Positions 1-7,879 of a DNA stretch of 25,199 bases are shown piece after piece. The notes under the pieces are model-generated. The model ran no database searches, was not told the DNA's origin, and worked only from the letters and a program-made list of their open reading frames with translations. The position numbers and the translations under genes were made by a program. Numbering within the stretch: position 1 is the first letter of the stretch; each line of letters starts with the position of its first letter. Source of the DNA: BOG-1184 sp964651515 (GTDB taxonomy: Bacteria; Fibrobacterota; Chitinivibrionia; Chitinivibrionales; Chitinispirillaceae); NCBI GenBank assembly GCA_964651515.1, contig CAZYYB010000045.1:1-25199 (forward strand), in the 5' to 3' direction.

Positions 1-2
1 CA

Positions 3-797
3 AAATATGGGAATGCTGATTGTATCCAATGGAGGGATAAATCAGCAAACAGCTGCTTGGCAACAGGTAATGCTCTCAAGGACTGTAATCGCGATAGTGC
101 CGACTATTATTGGCTATTAGCGGCAAAATATGGGAATGCTGATTGTATCCAATGGAGGGATAAATCAGCAAACAGCTGCTTGGCAACAGGTAATGCTCTC
201 AAGGACTGTAATCGCGATAGTGCCGACTATTATTGGCTATTAGCGGCAAAATATGGGAATGCTGATTGTATCCAATGGAGGGATAAATCAGCAAACAGCT
301 GCTTGGCAACAGGTAATGCTCTCAAGGACTGTAATCGCGATAGTGCCGACTATTATTGGCTATTAGCGGCAAAATATGGGAATGCCGATTGTATCCAATG
401 GAGAGAAAGGGTTGCAAACATCTATTTCACCACCGGGAATGCTCTCAAGGACAGTAATCGCGATAGTGCCGACTATTACTGGCTATTAGCGGCAAAATAT
501 GGGAATGCCGATTGTATCCAATGGAGTGAAAGGGTTGCAAATAGCTTGCTTGCCACCGGAAATTCTCTCAAGGATAGAAATCGCGATAGTGCCGACTATT
601 ACTGGCTATTAGCGGCAAAATATGGGAATGCTGATTGTATCCAATGGAGGGATAAATCAGCAAACAGCTGTTTGGCAACAGGGAATGCTCTCAAGGACAG
701 TAATCGCGATAGCGCTATTTATTACTGGCTATTAGCGGCAAAATATGGAAATGCTGATTGTATCCAATGGAGGGATAGCATTGCAAATACCTACTTT
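3..797 (+). repeat. 123-bp in-frame tandem repeat array
   Basis: Six full units and one partial unit of exactly 123 bp (41 codons) run head to tail: a partial unit at 3-59, then 60-182, 183-305, 306-428, 429-551, 552-674 and 675-797. The first two full units read identically at DNA level and the third matches them over most of its length. Units 4-6 carry a few substitutions, mostly near the unit junctions. Because the period is a multiple of three, copy-number change keeps the reading frame. The window begins inside a unit, so the true copy number is unknown. Confidence 0.97.
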
Positions 798-1211
798 GAA
801 ATAGCAAATACTATAAAGCATGTTAATTATAGCGACCCTATTTATACAAGCAATCAATCGGCAAATTTGCCAAACAAGGCGATTGATTCGCTCATGGCCA
901 TTGGAACGGTTCAATCAGCAAACAATCAATATGAGGAATCTATAGCGACATTCAAGGAAGTTGAATATATTAACCCGGAATATATCCCCGCACACATTGA
1001 AAGGGCTAAAGTTTATATGCACCAACTTAAATATGCTTGGGCAAATGAGTTTTTTAAAAGGGCGCTTAAAGGAAATCCTGAAATCGGAATAGTACACGTT
1101 TATCTTGCAAAAATTGCCAAAGAGCGTAAAGATTATGATTCTTATAATAATGAAATTGGAAAGGCTATATTATTGGGGGCGGTGTCAAATATTTTTCGCA
1201 CATTCTGGTAG
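3..1211 (+). CDS. Sel1-like/TPR repeat protein, 5'-partial and 3'-truncated
   Basis: The frame is open from the first bases of the window, so the start codon lies outside it. The visible protein has about six and a half 41-residue units, each with a core YYWLLAAKYGNADCIQW. This resembles Sel1-like repeats (tyrosine/tryptophan, then an AA..G.A.. signature), a helical-hairpin scaffold for protein-protein contacts. Each unit carries one to three cysteines. After the array come about 130 non-repeated residues that include canonical TPR-like helices (AIDSLMAIGTVQSANNQYEE and the next two). The last residues, after about position 1181, are encoded by a repeated 24-bp motif, which suggests that an insertion replaced the native C terminus. 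The coding sequence is much more AT-rich than the genes downstream, consistent with separate ancestry. No catalytic domain is visible. The repeat class is fairly certain and the role unknown. Confidence 0.8.
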   Translation, partial: KYGNADCIQWRDKSANSCLATGNALKDCNRDSADYYWLLAAKYGNADCIQWRDKSANSCLATGNALKDCNRDSADYYWLLAAKYGNADCIQWRDKSANSCLATGNALKDCNRDSADYYWLLAAKYGNADCIQWRERVANIYFTTGNALKDSNRDSADYYWLLAAKYGNADCIQWSERVANSLLATGNSLKDRNRDSADYYWLLAAKYGNADCIQWRDKSANSCLATGNALKDSNRDSAIYYWLLAAKYGNADCIQWRDSIANTYFEIANTIKHVNYSDPIYTSNQSANLPNKAIDSLMAIGTVQSANNQYEESIATFKEVEYINPEYIPAHIERAKVYMHQLKYAWANEFFKRALKGNPEIGIVHVYLAKIAKERKDYDSYNNEIGKAILLGAVSNIFRTFW

Positions 1212-1234
1212 TGTCAAATATTTTTCGCACATTC
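1182..1234. repeat. Pair of 24-bp direct repeats, possible IS end
   Basis: Two identical 24-bp copies (1182-1205 and 1211-1234) lie 29 bp apart, each beginning GTGTCAAATATTTTTCGCAC. Multiple short direct repeats just inside an end starting with TG are typical of IS21-family elements, but no transposase gene is present here, so this assignment is an inference. The first copy begins exactly where the Sel1/TPR reading frame loses its family-like sequence and supplies its stop codon. Confidence 0.55.
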
Positions 1235-1565
1235 GTTTCTGTCGGTCTTCTTACCCGATATTTTCATTTGTTTTCAATTTGGCAGGTATCCCTTCGGCAG
1301 CTTTGTCCGGGTCGATTTGAGGTTATAGATCCTTTCGGCGGCAATGCCCCTCTGCCGGTCATCACGAAACAAACGGCCGCCCACAGGCCACCTGCTCTCA
1401 ATTTTGATCTATATGGCCGAAAATCGGTATATTATTTTTCACGCAGGCTCTTCTTCAGTTCGTCTTTTAGGCACCGGTAAAGAATCGTGACTCTTGCAAT
1501 ACCGCGAAACCGCCAAGATCAAATTCCCTATCGGTTAAAGGCCGGGCACCCGGCGAGGAGGCTCC
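1235..1565. other. Intergenic stretch, no intact gene
   Basis: About 330 bp without a convincing gene. On the minus strand a short open stretch at about 1410-1280 reads like a protein C terminus (including ERIYNLKSTRTKLPKGYLPN then stop) but is closed upstream by a stop, so it may be a decayed fragment. I do not recognise its family. A perfect hairpin (GCCGGG, loop CA, CCCGGC; 1541-1554) sits immediately before the Shine-Dalgarno sequence of the next gene. Confidence 0.5.
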
Positions 1566-2447
1566 GTGAAACGTCCATTCGAGGTGAACTCCACCGAATA
1601 TCCCTTTGAAGATCATTGGCTGCCGCTTTCCGACGGCTATGTTCACTATCTCGACGAGGGAAAGGGCTCCGTCGTCCTCCTGCTGCACGGAAACCCTGCC
1701 TGGTCGTACATGTACCGCGATGTCATCAAGGAGTTGCGCGGTGAATGCCGCCTCATCGCTCCGGACTACCCCGGTTTCGGCATGTCCAGGGCGCCCTCGG
1801 GCTATGGCTTCACGCCAAAGGAGCACTCTGCGGTCGTGGCCGATATGGTCCGGCATTTGAATCTGCGCAACCTTGTGCTCGTGGTCAACGACTGGGGCGG
1901 CCCCGTCGGCATGGGCTACGCGGTCGACGACAGCAAGAACATCAGCGGGCTCGTCATCATGAACACCTGGGCCTGGCCGTCTCCGCTGCTCATGAGGGTC
2001 TTTTCCCTGGTGATGGGCGGATGGCCCTTCGGATATTGGCTGCAAACGCAGCGCAACTATTTCGCAAAAACGATGCTGCCGGACTCGATCGCCATGAAAC
2101 AGAAGATCACGAGCGAACTGCGCAAGGCCTATGTCGATCCGTTTCCCACGCCGAAGTCGCGCACACCCACCTGGGTCTTTCCCCGTCAGATCCGCAAGGC
2201 TCGTCCGTGGCTCGCCGGGCTTGAGTCGAAGCTCGCAAGCCTCGCCGATGTCCCGACGCAACTGCTCTGGGGAGCGAAGGACGATCCCGGCTTTCCGGTG
2301 AAGACAATGGAGCGATGGCAACGGTATCTGGGGAAGTGCGAAGTCGAAGCTCTCGCCGATGCGTCCCACTTCGTCCAGGAAGATCGCCCCGACAAGGTGG
2401 CGGCGGCGATTCGGCGGGTCATCGAACGAACCCAGGGGCGCGCGTGA
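1566..2447 (+). CDS. Haloalkane dehalogenase-like alpha/beta hydrolase
   Basis: A 293-residue alpha/beta hydrolase with the haloalkane dehalogenase signature. It has the oxyanion/halide motif HGNPAWSY (residues 41-48), a nucleophile elbow NDWGG with Asp109 and halide-stabilising Trp110, a likely acid in WGAKDD (Asp239), and the general base His268 in ADASHF. In this family Asp attacks the carbon-halogen bond, His activates water, and the products are an alcohol and a halide. Family members may instead act on epoxides or esters, so the substrate is open. There is no signal peptide, so it is probably cytoplasmic. The GTG start at 1566 is chosen because GAGGAG lies just upstream at 1555-1560 and the protein then has family length. 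A 6-bp hairpin abuts this ribosome-binding site and could modulate initiation. The next gene is 207 bp away and is not obviously co-transcribed. Confidence 0.85.
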   Translation: MKRPFEVNSTEYPFEDHWLPLSDGYVHYLDEGKGSVVLLLHGNPAWSYMYRDVIKELRGECRLIAPDYPGFGMSRAPSGYGFTPKEHSAVVADMVRHLNLRNLVLVVNDWGGPVGMGYAVDDSKNISGLVIMNTWAWPSPLLMRVFSLVMGGWPFGYWLQTQRNYFAKTMLPDSIAMKQKITSELRKAYVDPFPTPKSRTPTWVFPRQIRKARPWLAGLESKLASLADVPTQLLWGAKDDPGFPVKTMERWQRYLGKCEVEALADASHFVQEDRPDKVAAAIRRVIERTQGRA

Positions 2448-2654
2448 AGCGGGAATCCGACCGCCATACTACCGACATTTTAGCAAATGATTGCCTGCAA
2501 TGACGTATCAGGGCCTCCCCCTATCCCCCGCTTCCGGCCCTCAGGAAAACCATCCGCGCGGGAAATGCATTGTGTATTTTGAGTACCTGAAGTTCGGGCT
2601 GGATTGGACCGCCTATATAAAGATTATAGCTGAAATTTCCCGGAAAAGGACTCA

Positions 2655-5381
2655 ATGAAACCTGGTAATGTATTCCTTATTCTTCTGACCCTCGCCTCGG
2701 CAGCGGTCCTAAATGCGCAATCGGTAAGCGACGTCTACAACGGCCACCGGGGGGTGAATTTCGACAGCGGCTGGAAGTTCAACCTCGGCGACGTGAGCGG
2801 CGCGCAGAGTGCAGACTTCAGCGACGCCTCCTGGCGGGTTCTCAACCTGCCGCACGACTGGAGCATCGAGCTCCCTTACGACCAGAATTCCCCCGGCACG
2901 GTCGGGGGCGGGTATCTTGACGGTGGGATCGGCTGGTACCGCAAGAGTTTCACCCTTCCGCAGGATTTCGCCGGCAAGCGGGTGTTCATCGAATTCGACG
3001 GCGTCTACATGAACAGCAGCGTGTATATCAACGGAACGCTTCTCGGCACCCGGCCCTACGGCTACTCGACCTTCGAGTACGAGCTGACGCCCTACCTGAC
3101 CACCGACGGTTCCGCAAATGTCATTGCGGTAAGCGTCGACAACAACCAGCCCACCAGCAGGTGGTACTCGGGCAGCGGCATCTACCGCAACGTGTGGCTG
3201 ACGGCGCTCAACCAGATTCATTTTGTCAATTGCGGCGTCGCGGTGAGCACGCCTTCGGTAGCGGGCGGCTCGGCGACCGTTGCCGTAAACGCCCAGGTAG
3301 AGAACCAGTCGGCGGCGGCGGCCGCAGTGAGCGTCATCACTACTGTTACCGATGCGCTTGGCAAGGTCGTTACCATCGGCACTACCGTCGGCCAGACCAT
3401 AAAGACGGACTCCGCGGTTACCTTCAGCCAGAACCTGGCCTTGTATAACCCGGTCCTCTGGTCGGTCGCATCGCCGTACCGTTACACGGTAACGTCGGTT
3501 ATCCTTTCGGGCGGCGCACTGGTCGATACGTTCAGGGCGCCCCTCGGCATCCGGACCACCCGGTTCGATCCGAATACCGGCTTCTACCTCAACGGCCAGA
3601 GCCTCAAAATCTGCGGGATAGCCATGCACCAGGATTTCGGCGCCATGGGTACGGCGATCAACCGCAGCATCACGGTGCGGCAGCTCAGCCTCCTCAAGTC
3701 GATGGGCTGCAACGCGATCAGGACCTCCCACAACCCTCCGGCCCCGGAATTCGTCGATCTATGCGACTCCATGGGAGTCATGGTGATGGAGGAGGCGTTC
3801 GACTGCTGGGATAGCGGAAAGAACGCGAACGACTACCACCTGTATTTCAACCAGTGGGGCGAAACCGACCTCCGCGACATGGTCCGGCGCGACCGCAACC
3901 ACCCGTCGGTGATCATGTGGAGCATCGGCAACGAAATTCCCGATGCCACCGTCGCCACCGCGCAGAACCTGCGCACCTGGGTGCGGCTCGAAGACACCAC
4001 CCGGCCGGTAACGTGGGCAAACAATTTAATCGGGAGTACGATTTTCAACCAGGTGGCGAATGTCCTCGACCTTGCCGGGTACAACTACGGCACCTGGCAA
4101 TACACCGCGGACCATGCCGCCTATCCCAAGAGGGTCATTTTCGGGAGCGAGACGGTCGCCGCGCGAAGAAGCCGGGAGGTATTCGTCTTCCCGGACTCCA
4201 CGATTTTCGGCAACTTTATCCCTGATGTCGGGTCGGGCTATGACAACTCGGATAACGATTTCTCCCCGATCACCGCGGCGCAGGACTGGGCCGCGCACTC
4301 AAGCCGCGCCTATGCCGCCGGCGAGTTCATCTGGACCGGGTTCGACTACATGGGAGAGTGCAGCTGGCCAAGCATCAGCCACAACACCGGCATGTTCGAC
4401 CGGTGCGGTTTTCCAAAGGACATTTATTACTTCTACAAGAGTCAATGGACCGCCGCCCCCATGGTGCATATCCTGCCGCACTGGAACTGGAACGCGGGCG
4501 ATTGGTACGACACCGCTGCCGCGCCGGAGAACGACGCCACCGTGCCGCTCGACAGCGCGGTTATCGGCGGCGCCTTCAAGGTGCCGGTCCGGGTCTATAC
4601 CAACTGCGACAGCGTCGAGCTTTTCCTGAACGGTCTTTCGCTTGGCGTACAGCGGTTCCAGGCCGACGGAAGCCTGCATCTGGCCTGGACCGTACCGTTT
4701 ATACCGGGAACGCTCATTGCCGTAGGGAAACGCGGCGGGGTGGTTGCGGCATCCGACACGGTACGAACCGCCGCCGCCCCCGCAACCGTAGCCCTGAGCG
4801 TCGACCGTGCCTCATTGACCGCCGACGGTGAGGGTCTGGCATTCGTTACCGCCGCCATCACGGACTCAAACGGCGTCCCGAACCCGCGGGCCGACGATAC
4901 GGTCGGTTTTACCATAACCGGGCCGGGCGCCATCGTCGGCGTCGACAACGGGAATTCGCTCGATCACTCCGCCTATAAAGCCACGGTGCGGCAGGCGTAC
5001 AACGGCAAATGCCTGGCGATTGTCAGAGTGGGCACGGCGGCAGGGCAGATCACGGTCGCGGCGAGTTCGGGCGGCCTGACATCCGGGACGGTCGGGATCA
5101 CCGCCCTCCCGCCGACCTCGGTGCTCCCGCGGAGTCCGGCCCCGGCAAAGCTCCTCGCGGCTCCCCGCACAATGACGACGCTCGTGACCGGCGACCGCTT
5201 CACCCTTCCCGGCGGCACTGCCTTTCCCGCGCAGGTCACGGTGTACGATGTTGCCGGCAGGCTGCTCTGGAGCGGGGTCGTGAAGACGGGAACCGTCGGC
5301 ATGAGCAGGAATGTACGACGGTCGGACGCGGTGTATATAGTAAAGATTCGGCAGAATTACGTGAAGGCCATGCCGCAGTAG
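2655..5381 (+). CDS. Secreted GH2 beta-glycosidase with Ig-like and sorting domains
   Basis: A 908-residue glycoside hydrolase family 2 enzyme (beta-galactosidase/beta-glucuronidase type) that cleaves terminal beta-sugars from glycans outside the cytoplasm. A signal peptide (1-22, ending LNAQS) is followed by the GH2 sugar-binding jelly roll (about 35-190), an Ig-like domain (about 195-300) and a TIM barrel (about 305-600). The acid/base motif HPSVIMWSIGNE gives Glu427 and the nucleophile motif FGSET gives Glu499. Next come a DUF4982-like beta domain (about 620-695), a bacterial Ig/invasin-like domain (about 700-810) and a C-terminal beta module (from about 850) with VTVYDVAGRLLW, resembling FlgD-like or type A sorting domains of FCB bacteria. 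The ATG at 2655 is supported by AAGGA at 2646-2650. The exact sugar specificity cannot be read from sequence. Two GH29 fucosidases lie later in the window, and together they suggest breakdown of fucosylated galactosides. Confidence 0.93.
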   Translation: MKPGNVFLILLTLASAAVLNAQSVSDVYNGHRGVNFDSGWKFNLGDVSGAQSADFSDASWRVLNLPHDWSIELPYDQNSPGTVGGGYLDGGIGWYRKSFTLPQDFAGKRVFIEFDGVYMNSSVYINGTLLGTRPYGYSTFEYELTPYLTTDGSANVIAVSVDNNQPTSRWYSGSGIYRNVWLTALNQIHFVNCGVAVSTPSVAGGSATVAVNAQVENQSAAAAAVSVITTVTDALGKVVTIGTTVGQTIKTDSAVTFSQNLALYNPVLWSVASPYRYTVTSVILSGGALVDTFRAPLGIRTTRFDPNTGFYLNGQSLKICGIAMHQDFGAMGTAINRSITVRQLSLLKSMGCNAIRTSHNPPAPEFVDLCDSMGVMVMEEAFDCWDSGKNANDYHLYFNQWGETDLRDMVRRDRNHPSVIMWSIGNEIPDATVATAQNLRTWVRLEDTTRPVTWANNLIGSTIFNQVANVLDLAGYNYGTWQYTADHAAYPKRVIFGSETVAARRSREVFVFPDSTIFGNFIPDVGSGYDNSDNDFSPITAAQDWAAHSSRAYAAGEFIWTGFDYMGECSWPSISHNTGMFDRCGFPKDIYYFYKSQWTAAPMVHILPHWNWNAGDWYDTAAAPENDATVPLDSAVIGGAFKVPVRVYTNCDSVELFLNGLSLGVQRFQADGSLHLAWTVPFIPGTLIAVGKRGGVVAASDTVRTAAAPATVALSVDRASLTADGEGLAFVTAAITDSNGVPNPRADDTVGFTITGPGAIVGVDNGNSLDHSAYKATVRQAYNGKCLAIVRVGTAAGQITVAASSGGLTSGTVGITALPPTSVLPRSPAPAKLLAAPRTMTTLVTGDRFTLPGGTAFPAQVTVYDVAGRLLWSGVVKTGTVGMSRNVRRSDAVYIVKIRQNYVKAMPQ

Positions 5382-5412
5382 GGTCGGGAGGCGCGGGCAT
5401 ACGTGGGGTCAT

Positions 5413-5462
5413 ATTTTCCTGCCCCGCTTCTCCAAGCAGGAAAATCCTTGTGAATTTTCCTG
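5413..5462. promoter_or_regulatory. Inverted repeat plus extra half-site upstream of AbiE-like operon
   Basis: A perfect 10-bp inverted repeat has ATTTTCCTGC at 5413-5422 and GCAGGAAAAT at 5436-5445, with a 13-nt spacer. A third, direct half-site (ATTTTCCTG, 5454-5462) follows, and a weak TATATT (5469-5474) lies just beyond. No T-tract follows the hairpin, so it is a poor terminator. AbiEi-type antitoxins are known to repress their own promoter by binding inverted repeats, which makes an autoregulatory operator the best guess. Confidence 0.6.
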
Positions 5463-5489
5463 AAAAGTTATATTTTCTTAATCAGGAAT

Positions 5490-6599
5490 ATGATAAATAA
5501 TAAGAAAGCACCTTCAAAGAAGGAAATGCTCGGCCTGCTTTATAAAGGCAAGGTCGAGTTCCCGCCGCTGTCGCTTCGTTATCGTGAATATCGGTCGAAG
5601 ACGGTAGGCGAAGGCGCCATCGATGCGATGGTTGAAGCATCATGGGGAAAAAAAAGTGCTCGCTTCGTTATTGAATGCAGGGCGCTCTCAACGCCCAAAT
5701 CCTTTCAGGAAAGCTTGGGGTTACTGGAAAAAATTTTATTGCCGGCACATTTCAATCCAATGCTGCTCATGCCGTATCTCAGCGACGATAAATTGCTGGA
5801 GCTCGAAGCGAGAGGAATAAGCGGCATCGATCTCTGCGGTAACGGTGTGGTGATGGCATCGGGAGTATTTGCGCTGTTTCGCAGCGGCCGGAAGACCCGA
5901 TTTACCAGCTCTGCCTCCATTAAAAATATTTACCGGAAAAACAGCTCGATGGTGGGACGCGCGTTCCTTTCACTTCCAGGCTACGGCAGCGTTCAGGAAA
6001 TTTGTTTGGAAATAAATGCGCGAAATATGTTGGTGCAATACGCCATTGCCCGGCCAATGAGTCTTCCGACCGTATCAAAATCCCTGAAAACGCTCGAAGA
6101 TGATTTAATCGTCCAGCGTAACGGAGAGATTCGCCTTATCCAGTCCGACAAACTTTTGGAGAAGCTGAGCGACAACTATAGTGCCCCGAAAATTACCGAA
6201 CGGGTGCGGCTTAAACTTACCGCCGGCAATGCGGCCATCGGTGATCTGATAGGAAGAATTGCACGAAAATCAGGTGTGCCGGTAATGGCAACGGGCACCT
6301 CGTCCGTTGCACGCTATGCGGTAATGCAGCGTGGAGATTTGTTGTCGATTTATTGTCCCTCCATCGAGCCTTTCCTTGAGCAGCTGCCGGGAAAACAGGC
6401 CGATCGTTTTCCCGATGTTGAATTCATAGAAACAATGGATGAGAGCGTTTATTTCGATGCCAGACAGGAGGGGGATTTCCGATGGGCATCTCCTGTCCAG
6501 GTGTATCTGGAACTCATGGCCGGCGACCAGCGGGACCGTAATACGGCAAGCCAGGTTAAATCTCACATTCTCGGCGAACTTCACAGGCTTACCGAATGA
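5490..6599 (+). CDS. AbiEi-like type IV antitoxin with winged helix
   Basis: A 369-residue protein predicted to be the antitoxin/repressor of an AbiE-type system. Its stop overlaps the start of a nucleotidyltransferase toxin gene by ATGA. The N-terminal 130 residues look like a degenerate PD-(D/E)XK fold: Asp45 in IDAMVEA, then Glu62 in RFVIECR with Arg64 where an active nuclease would have Lys, then the conserved-looking block MPYLSDDKLLELEARGISG. A winged helix-turn-helix is likely at about 170-230 (SLPTVSKSLKTLEDDLIVQR). The C-terminal domain (about 240-365) includes FRWASPVQVYLEL, as in AbiEi C-terminal regions. In AbiE systems this protein represses transcription and neutralises toxin without forming a stable complex. 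The start at 5490 follows CAGGA. The operator candidate upstream fits autoregulation. Base composition is lower in GC than the GH2 gene. It could instead be a transcription factor of unrelated function, but the partner gene argues against that. Confidence 0.75.
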   Translation: MINNKKAPSKKEMLGLLYKGKVEFPPLSLRYREYRSKTVGEGAIDAMVEASWGKKSARFVIECRALSTPKSFQESLGLLEKILLPAHFNPMLLMPYLSDDKLLELEARGISGIDLCGNGVVMASGVFALFRSGRKTRFTSSASIKNIYRKNSSMVGRAFLSLPGYGSVQEICLEINARNMLVQYAIARPMSLPTVSKSLKTLEDDLIVQRNGEIRLIQSDKLLEKLSDNYSAPKITERVRLKLTAGNAAIGDLIGRIARKSGVPVMATGTSSVARYAVMQRGDLLSIYCPSIEPFLEQLPGKQADRFPDVEFIETMDESVYFDARQEGDFRWASPVQVYLELMAGDQRDRNTASQVKSHILGELHRLTE

Positions 6600-7459
6600 C
6601 CGCGATGGCCGACCTTCGGAGTGCATTGCTCGACCTTCTTCATCAAATCGAAGAGACGGATATCAAGCTTATAATAGGCGGAGGGTACGGGATCTATCTT
6701 AAGTCCGAATATGTGCGACGGACCGGCGCACGAACACTCTTACGAAACTGGCCCGAGCCGCGGTCCACCAACGATCTTGATTTGTTTCTGCGACCGGAAT
6801 TGCTCATTCAATCAACCAGGTTGAAGCCTCTTGCAGAGGCGATGAAGAATCTGGGATACGATGCTGTTCCGGGAGCGGAGAATTACCAATTTGTGAAAGA
6901 GGGATCGAGAAGCACAAATGCGGGAACCATAAAAATTGATTTTTTATCCGGTCCCCTAGGCTGCTTTAAAGGCACCTCGGTGAAAGCCGATAATCGACGC
7001 GCCCGGCCAAACCCTTCGGTCGGCATCCATGCCCACCCGGTTGATGAAGCCCCGACCTTGGAGGAAGGGCTTTTAACTCTTTCGCTGGAAGGATGTCGAA
7101 GCACCGGCGAAATTTGTCATGCCGATATTTCGCTGCCGCATCCCTTCACGTTTATCATGATGAAACTTTTTGCTTTCAGGGATCGTTTTTCCGATTCGAA
7201 TAAGGAATTTGGTCGTTATCACGCCCTGGATATTTACACAATCCTTTCGACAATGGTTGAAGATGAATGGAACCAGGGGCTCATGATGCGTGATAACTAT
7301 GCCGACCATCCTTTTGTCAGGCAGGCGGGACAGCTTGTTTCAGAATATTTTTCGATTTTGAGCGGTAGGGGAATAATCCGGATGATGGAGAGTCCTTATT
7401 ATCGGTCGGAATTTCAACTCGAAGAATTCATGGCAGGCATGAAGGAGCTATTCCCATAA
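6596..7459 (+). CDS. AbiEii-like nucleotidyltransferase toxin
   Basis: A 287-residue DNA polymerase beta-like nucleotidyltransferase of the AbiEii/AbiGii (DUF1814) type. Visible features are a glycine-rich IIGGGYGIYL (26-35), the catalytic acidic pair in RSTNDLDLFL (Asp60, Asp62), a third candidate acidic residue in IKIDF (Asp115), and a helical C-terminal half with FTFIMMKLFAFRDR (about 180-195). Characterised relatives use nucleotides to inhibit growth; mycobacterial MenT enzymes add pyrimidines to the tRNA 3' end. The ATG at 6596 overlaps the antitoxin stop (ATGA), which implies translational coupling; a second ATG at 6605 is possible. The downstream haem-binding gene overlaps its stop codon. 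Together with the upstream gene it forms a bicistronic AbiE-like unit probably acting in phage defence or toxin-antitoxin maintenance; activity is not shown here. Confidence 0.8.
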   Translation: MTAMADLRSALLDLLHQIEETDIKLIIGGGYGIYLKSEYVRRTGARTLLRNWPEPRSTNDLDLFLRPELLIQSTRLKPLAEAMKNLGYDAVPGAENYQFVKEGSRSTNAGTIKIDFLSGPLGCFKGTSVKADNRRARPNPSVGIHAHPVDEAPTLEEGLLTLSLEGCRSTGEICHADISLPHPFTFIMMKLFAFRDRFSDSNKEFGRYHALDIYTILSTMVEDEWNQGLMMRDNYADHPFVRQAGQLVSEYFSILSGRGIIRMMESPYYRSEFQLEEFMAGMKELFP

Positions 7460-7857
7460 AAAAACTTCTCTTCCTCATTTTTACCCTCTTCCTGCTCCTC
7501 CAGCTCGTCCCGGTCAACCGCAGGAATCCCCCGGTGACCCGCGACGCGGCCGCCCCGCCCGCCGTCGCGGCGATCCTGCGTACCTCGTGCTACGACTGCC
7601 ACTCGAACGAAACCCGTTGGCCGCTATATGGCTCTATCGCCCCGGTCTCGTGGCTGGTCGCGACGGACGTTAAAAACGGGCGGGCGGCCATGAATTTCTC
7701 GCGCTGGGACACCTATACGAAGGAGAAGCGGGACACCCTGCGCGGCCGGTGCTACGCCCTCGCCGCCGCGTCGCTGATGCCGCCGCCGGATTATCGCATG
7801 ATGCACCGGGATGCCCGGCTCGATTCGGTCAAGCTGGCGGCGTTGCGGCAATGGTGA
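7456..7857 (+). CDS. Membrane-anchored haem-binding domain protein, probable ATA start
   Basis: A 133-residue protein with one N-terminal hydrophobic segment (about 4-19) and a CYDCH haem-attachment motif (Cys45, Cys48, His49). NETRWPLYGSIAPVSWLV follows, as in the haem-binding domain family of short periplasmic cytochrome-like proteins. The motif implies covalent c-type haem on the periplasmic side. The conventional start in this frame, GTG at 7534, would remove the signal anchor. An ATA at 7456 sits 8 nt after GAAGGAG (7441-7447) and overlaps the toxin stop as ATAA, so I choose it. ATA is a rare initiation codon, and a sequencing error turning ATG to ATA is an alternative. The gene is convergent with the zinc-ribbon gene 22 bp downstream. 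Confidence 0.75.
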   Translation: MKKLLFLIFTLFLLLQLVPVNRRNPPVTRDAAAPPAVAAILRTSCYDCHSNETRWPLYGSIAPVSWLVATDVKNGRAAMNFSRWDTYTKEKRDTLRGRCYALAAASLMPPPDYRMMHRDARLDSVKLAALRQW

Positions 7858-7879
7858 GAGCCCCGCCCGGCCGGCTTTC

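Noticed and set aside
3..797. Possible CRISPR array
   Set aside because: The 123-bp units are contiguous and coding, with no variable spacers between short repeats.
1211..1480. Plus-strand open frame of 89 codons after the repeat gene
   Set aside because: Starts inside the 24-bp repeat, no ribosome-binding site and no recognisable protein features.
2709..3731. Minus-strand open frame of 340 codons inside the GH2 gene
   Set aside because: Antisense shadow of the GH2 domains; composition is Val/Arg/Asp-rich without motifs.
5413..5445. Intrinsic terminator for the GH2 gene
   Set aside because: The 10-bp inverted repeat has a 13-nt loop and is not followed by a T-tract; an operator explains it better.
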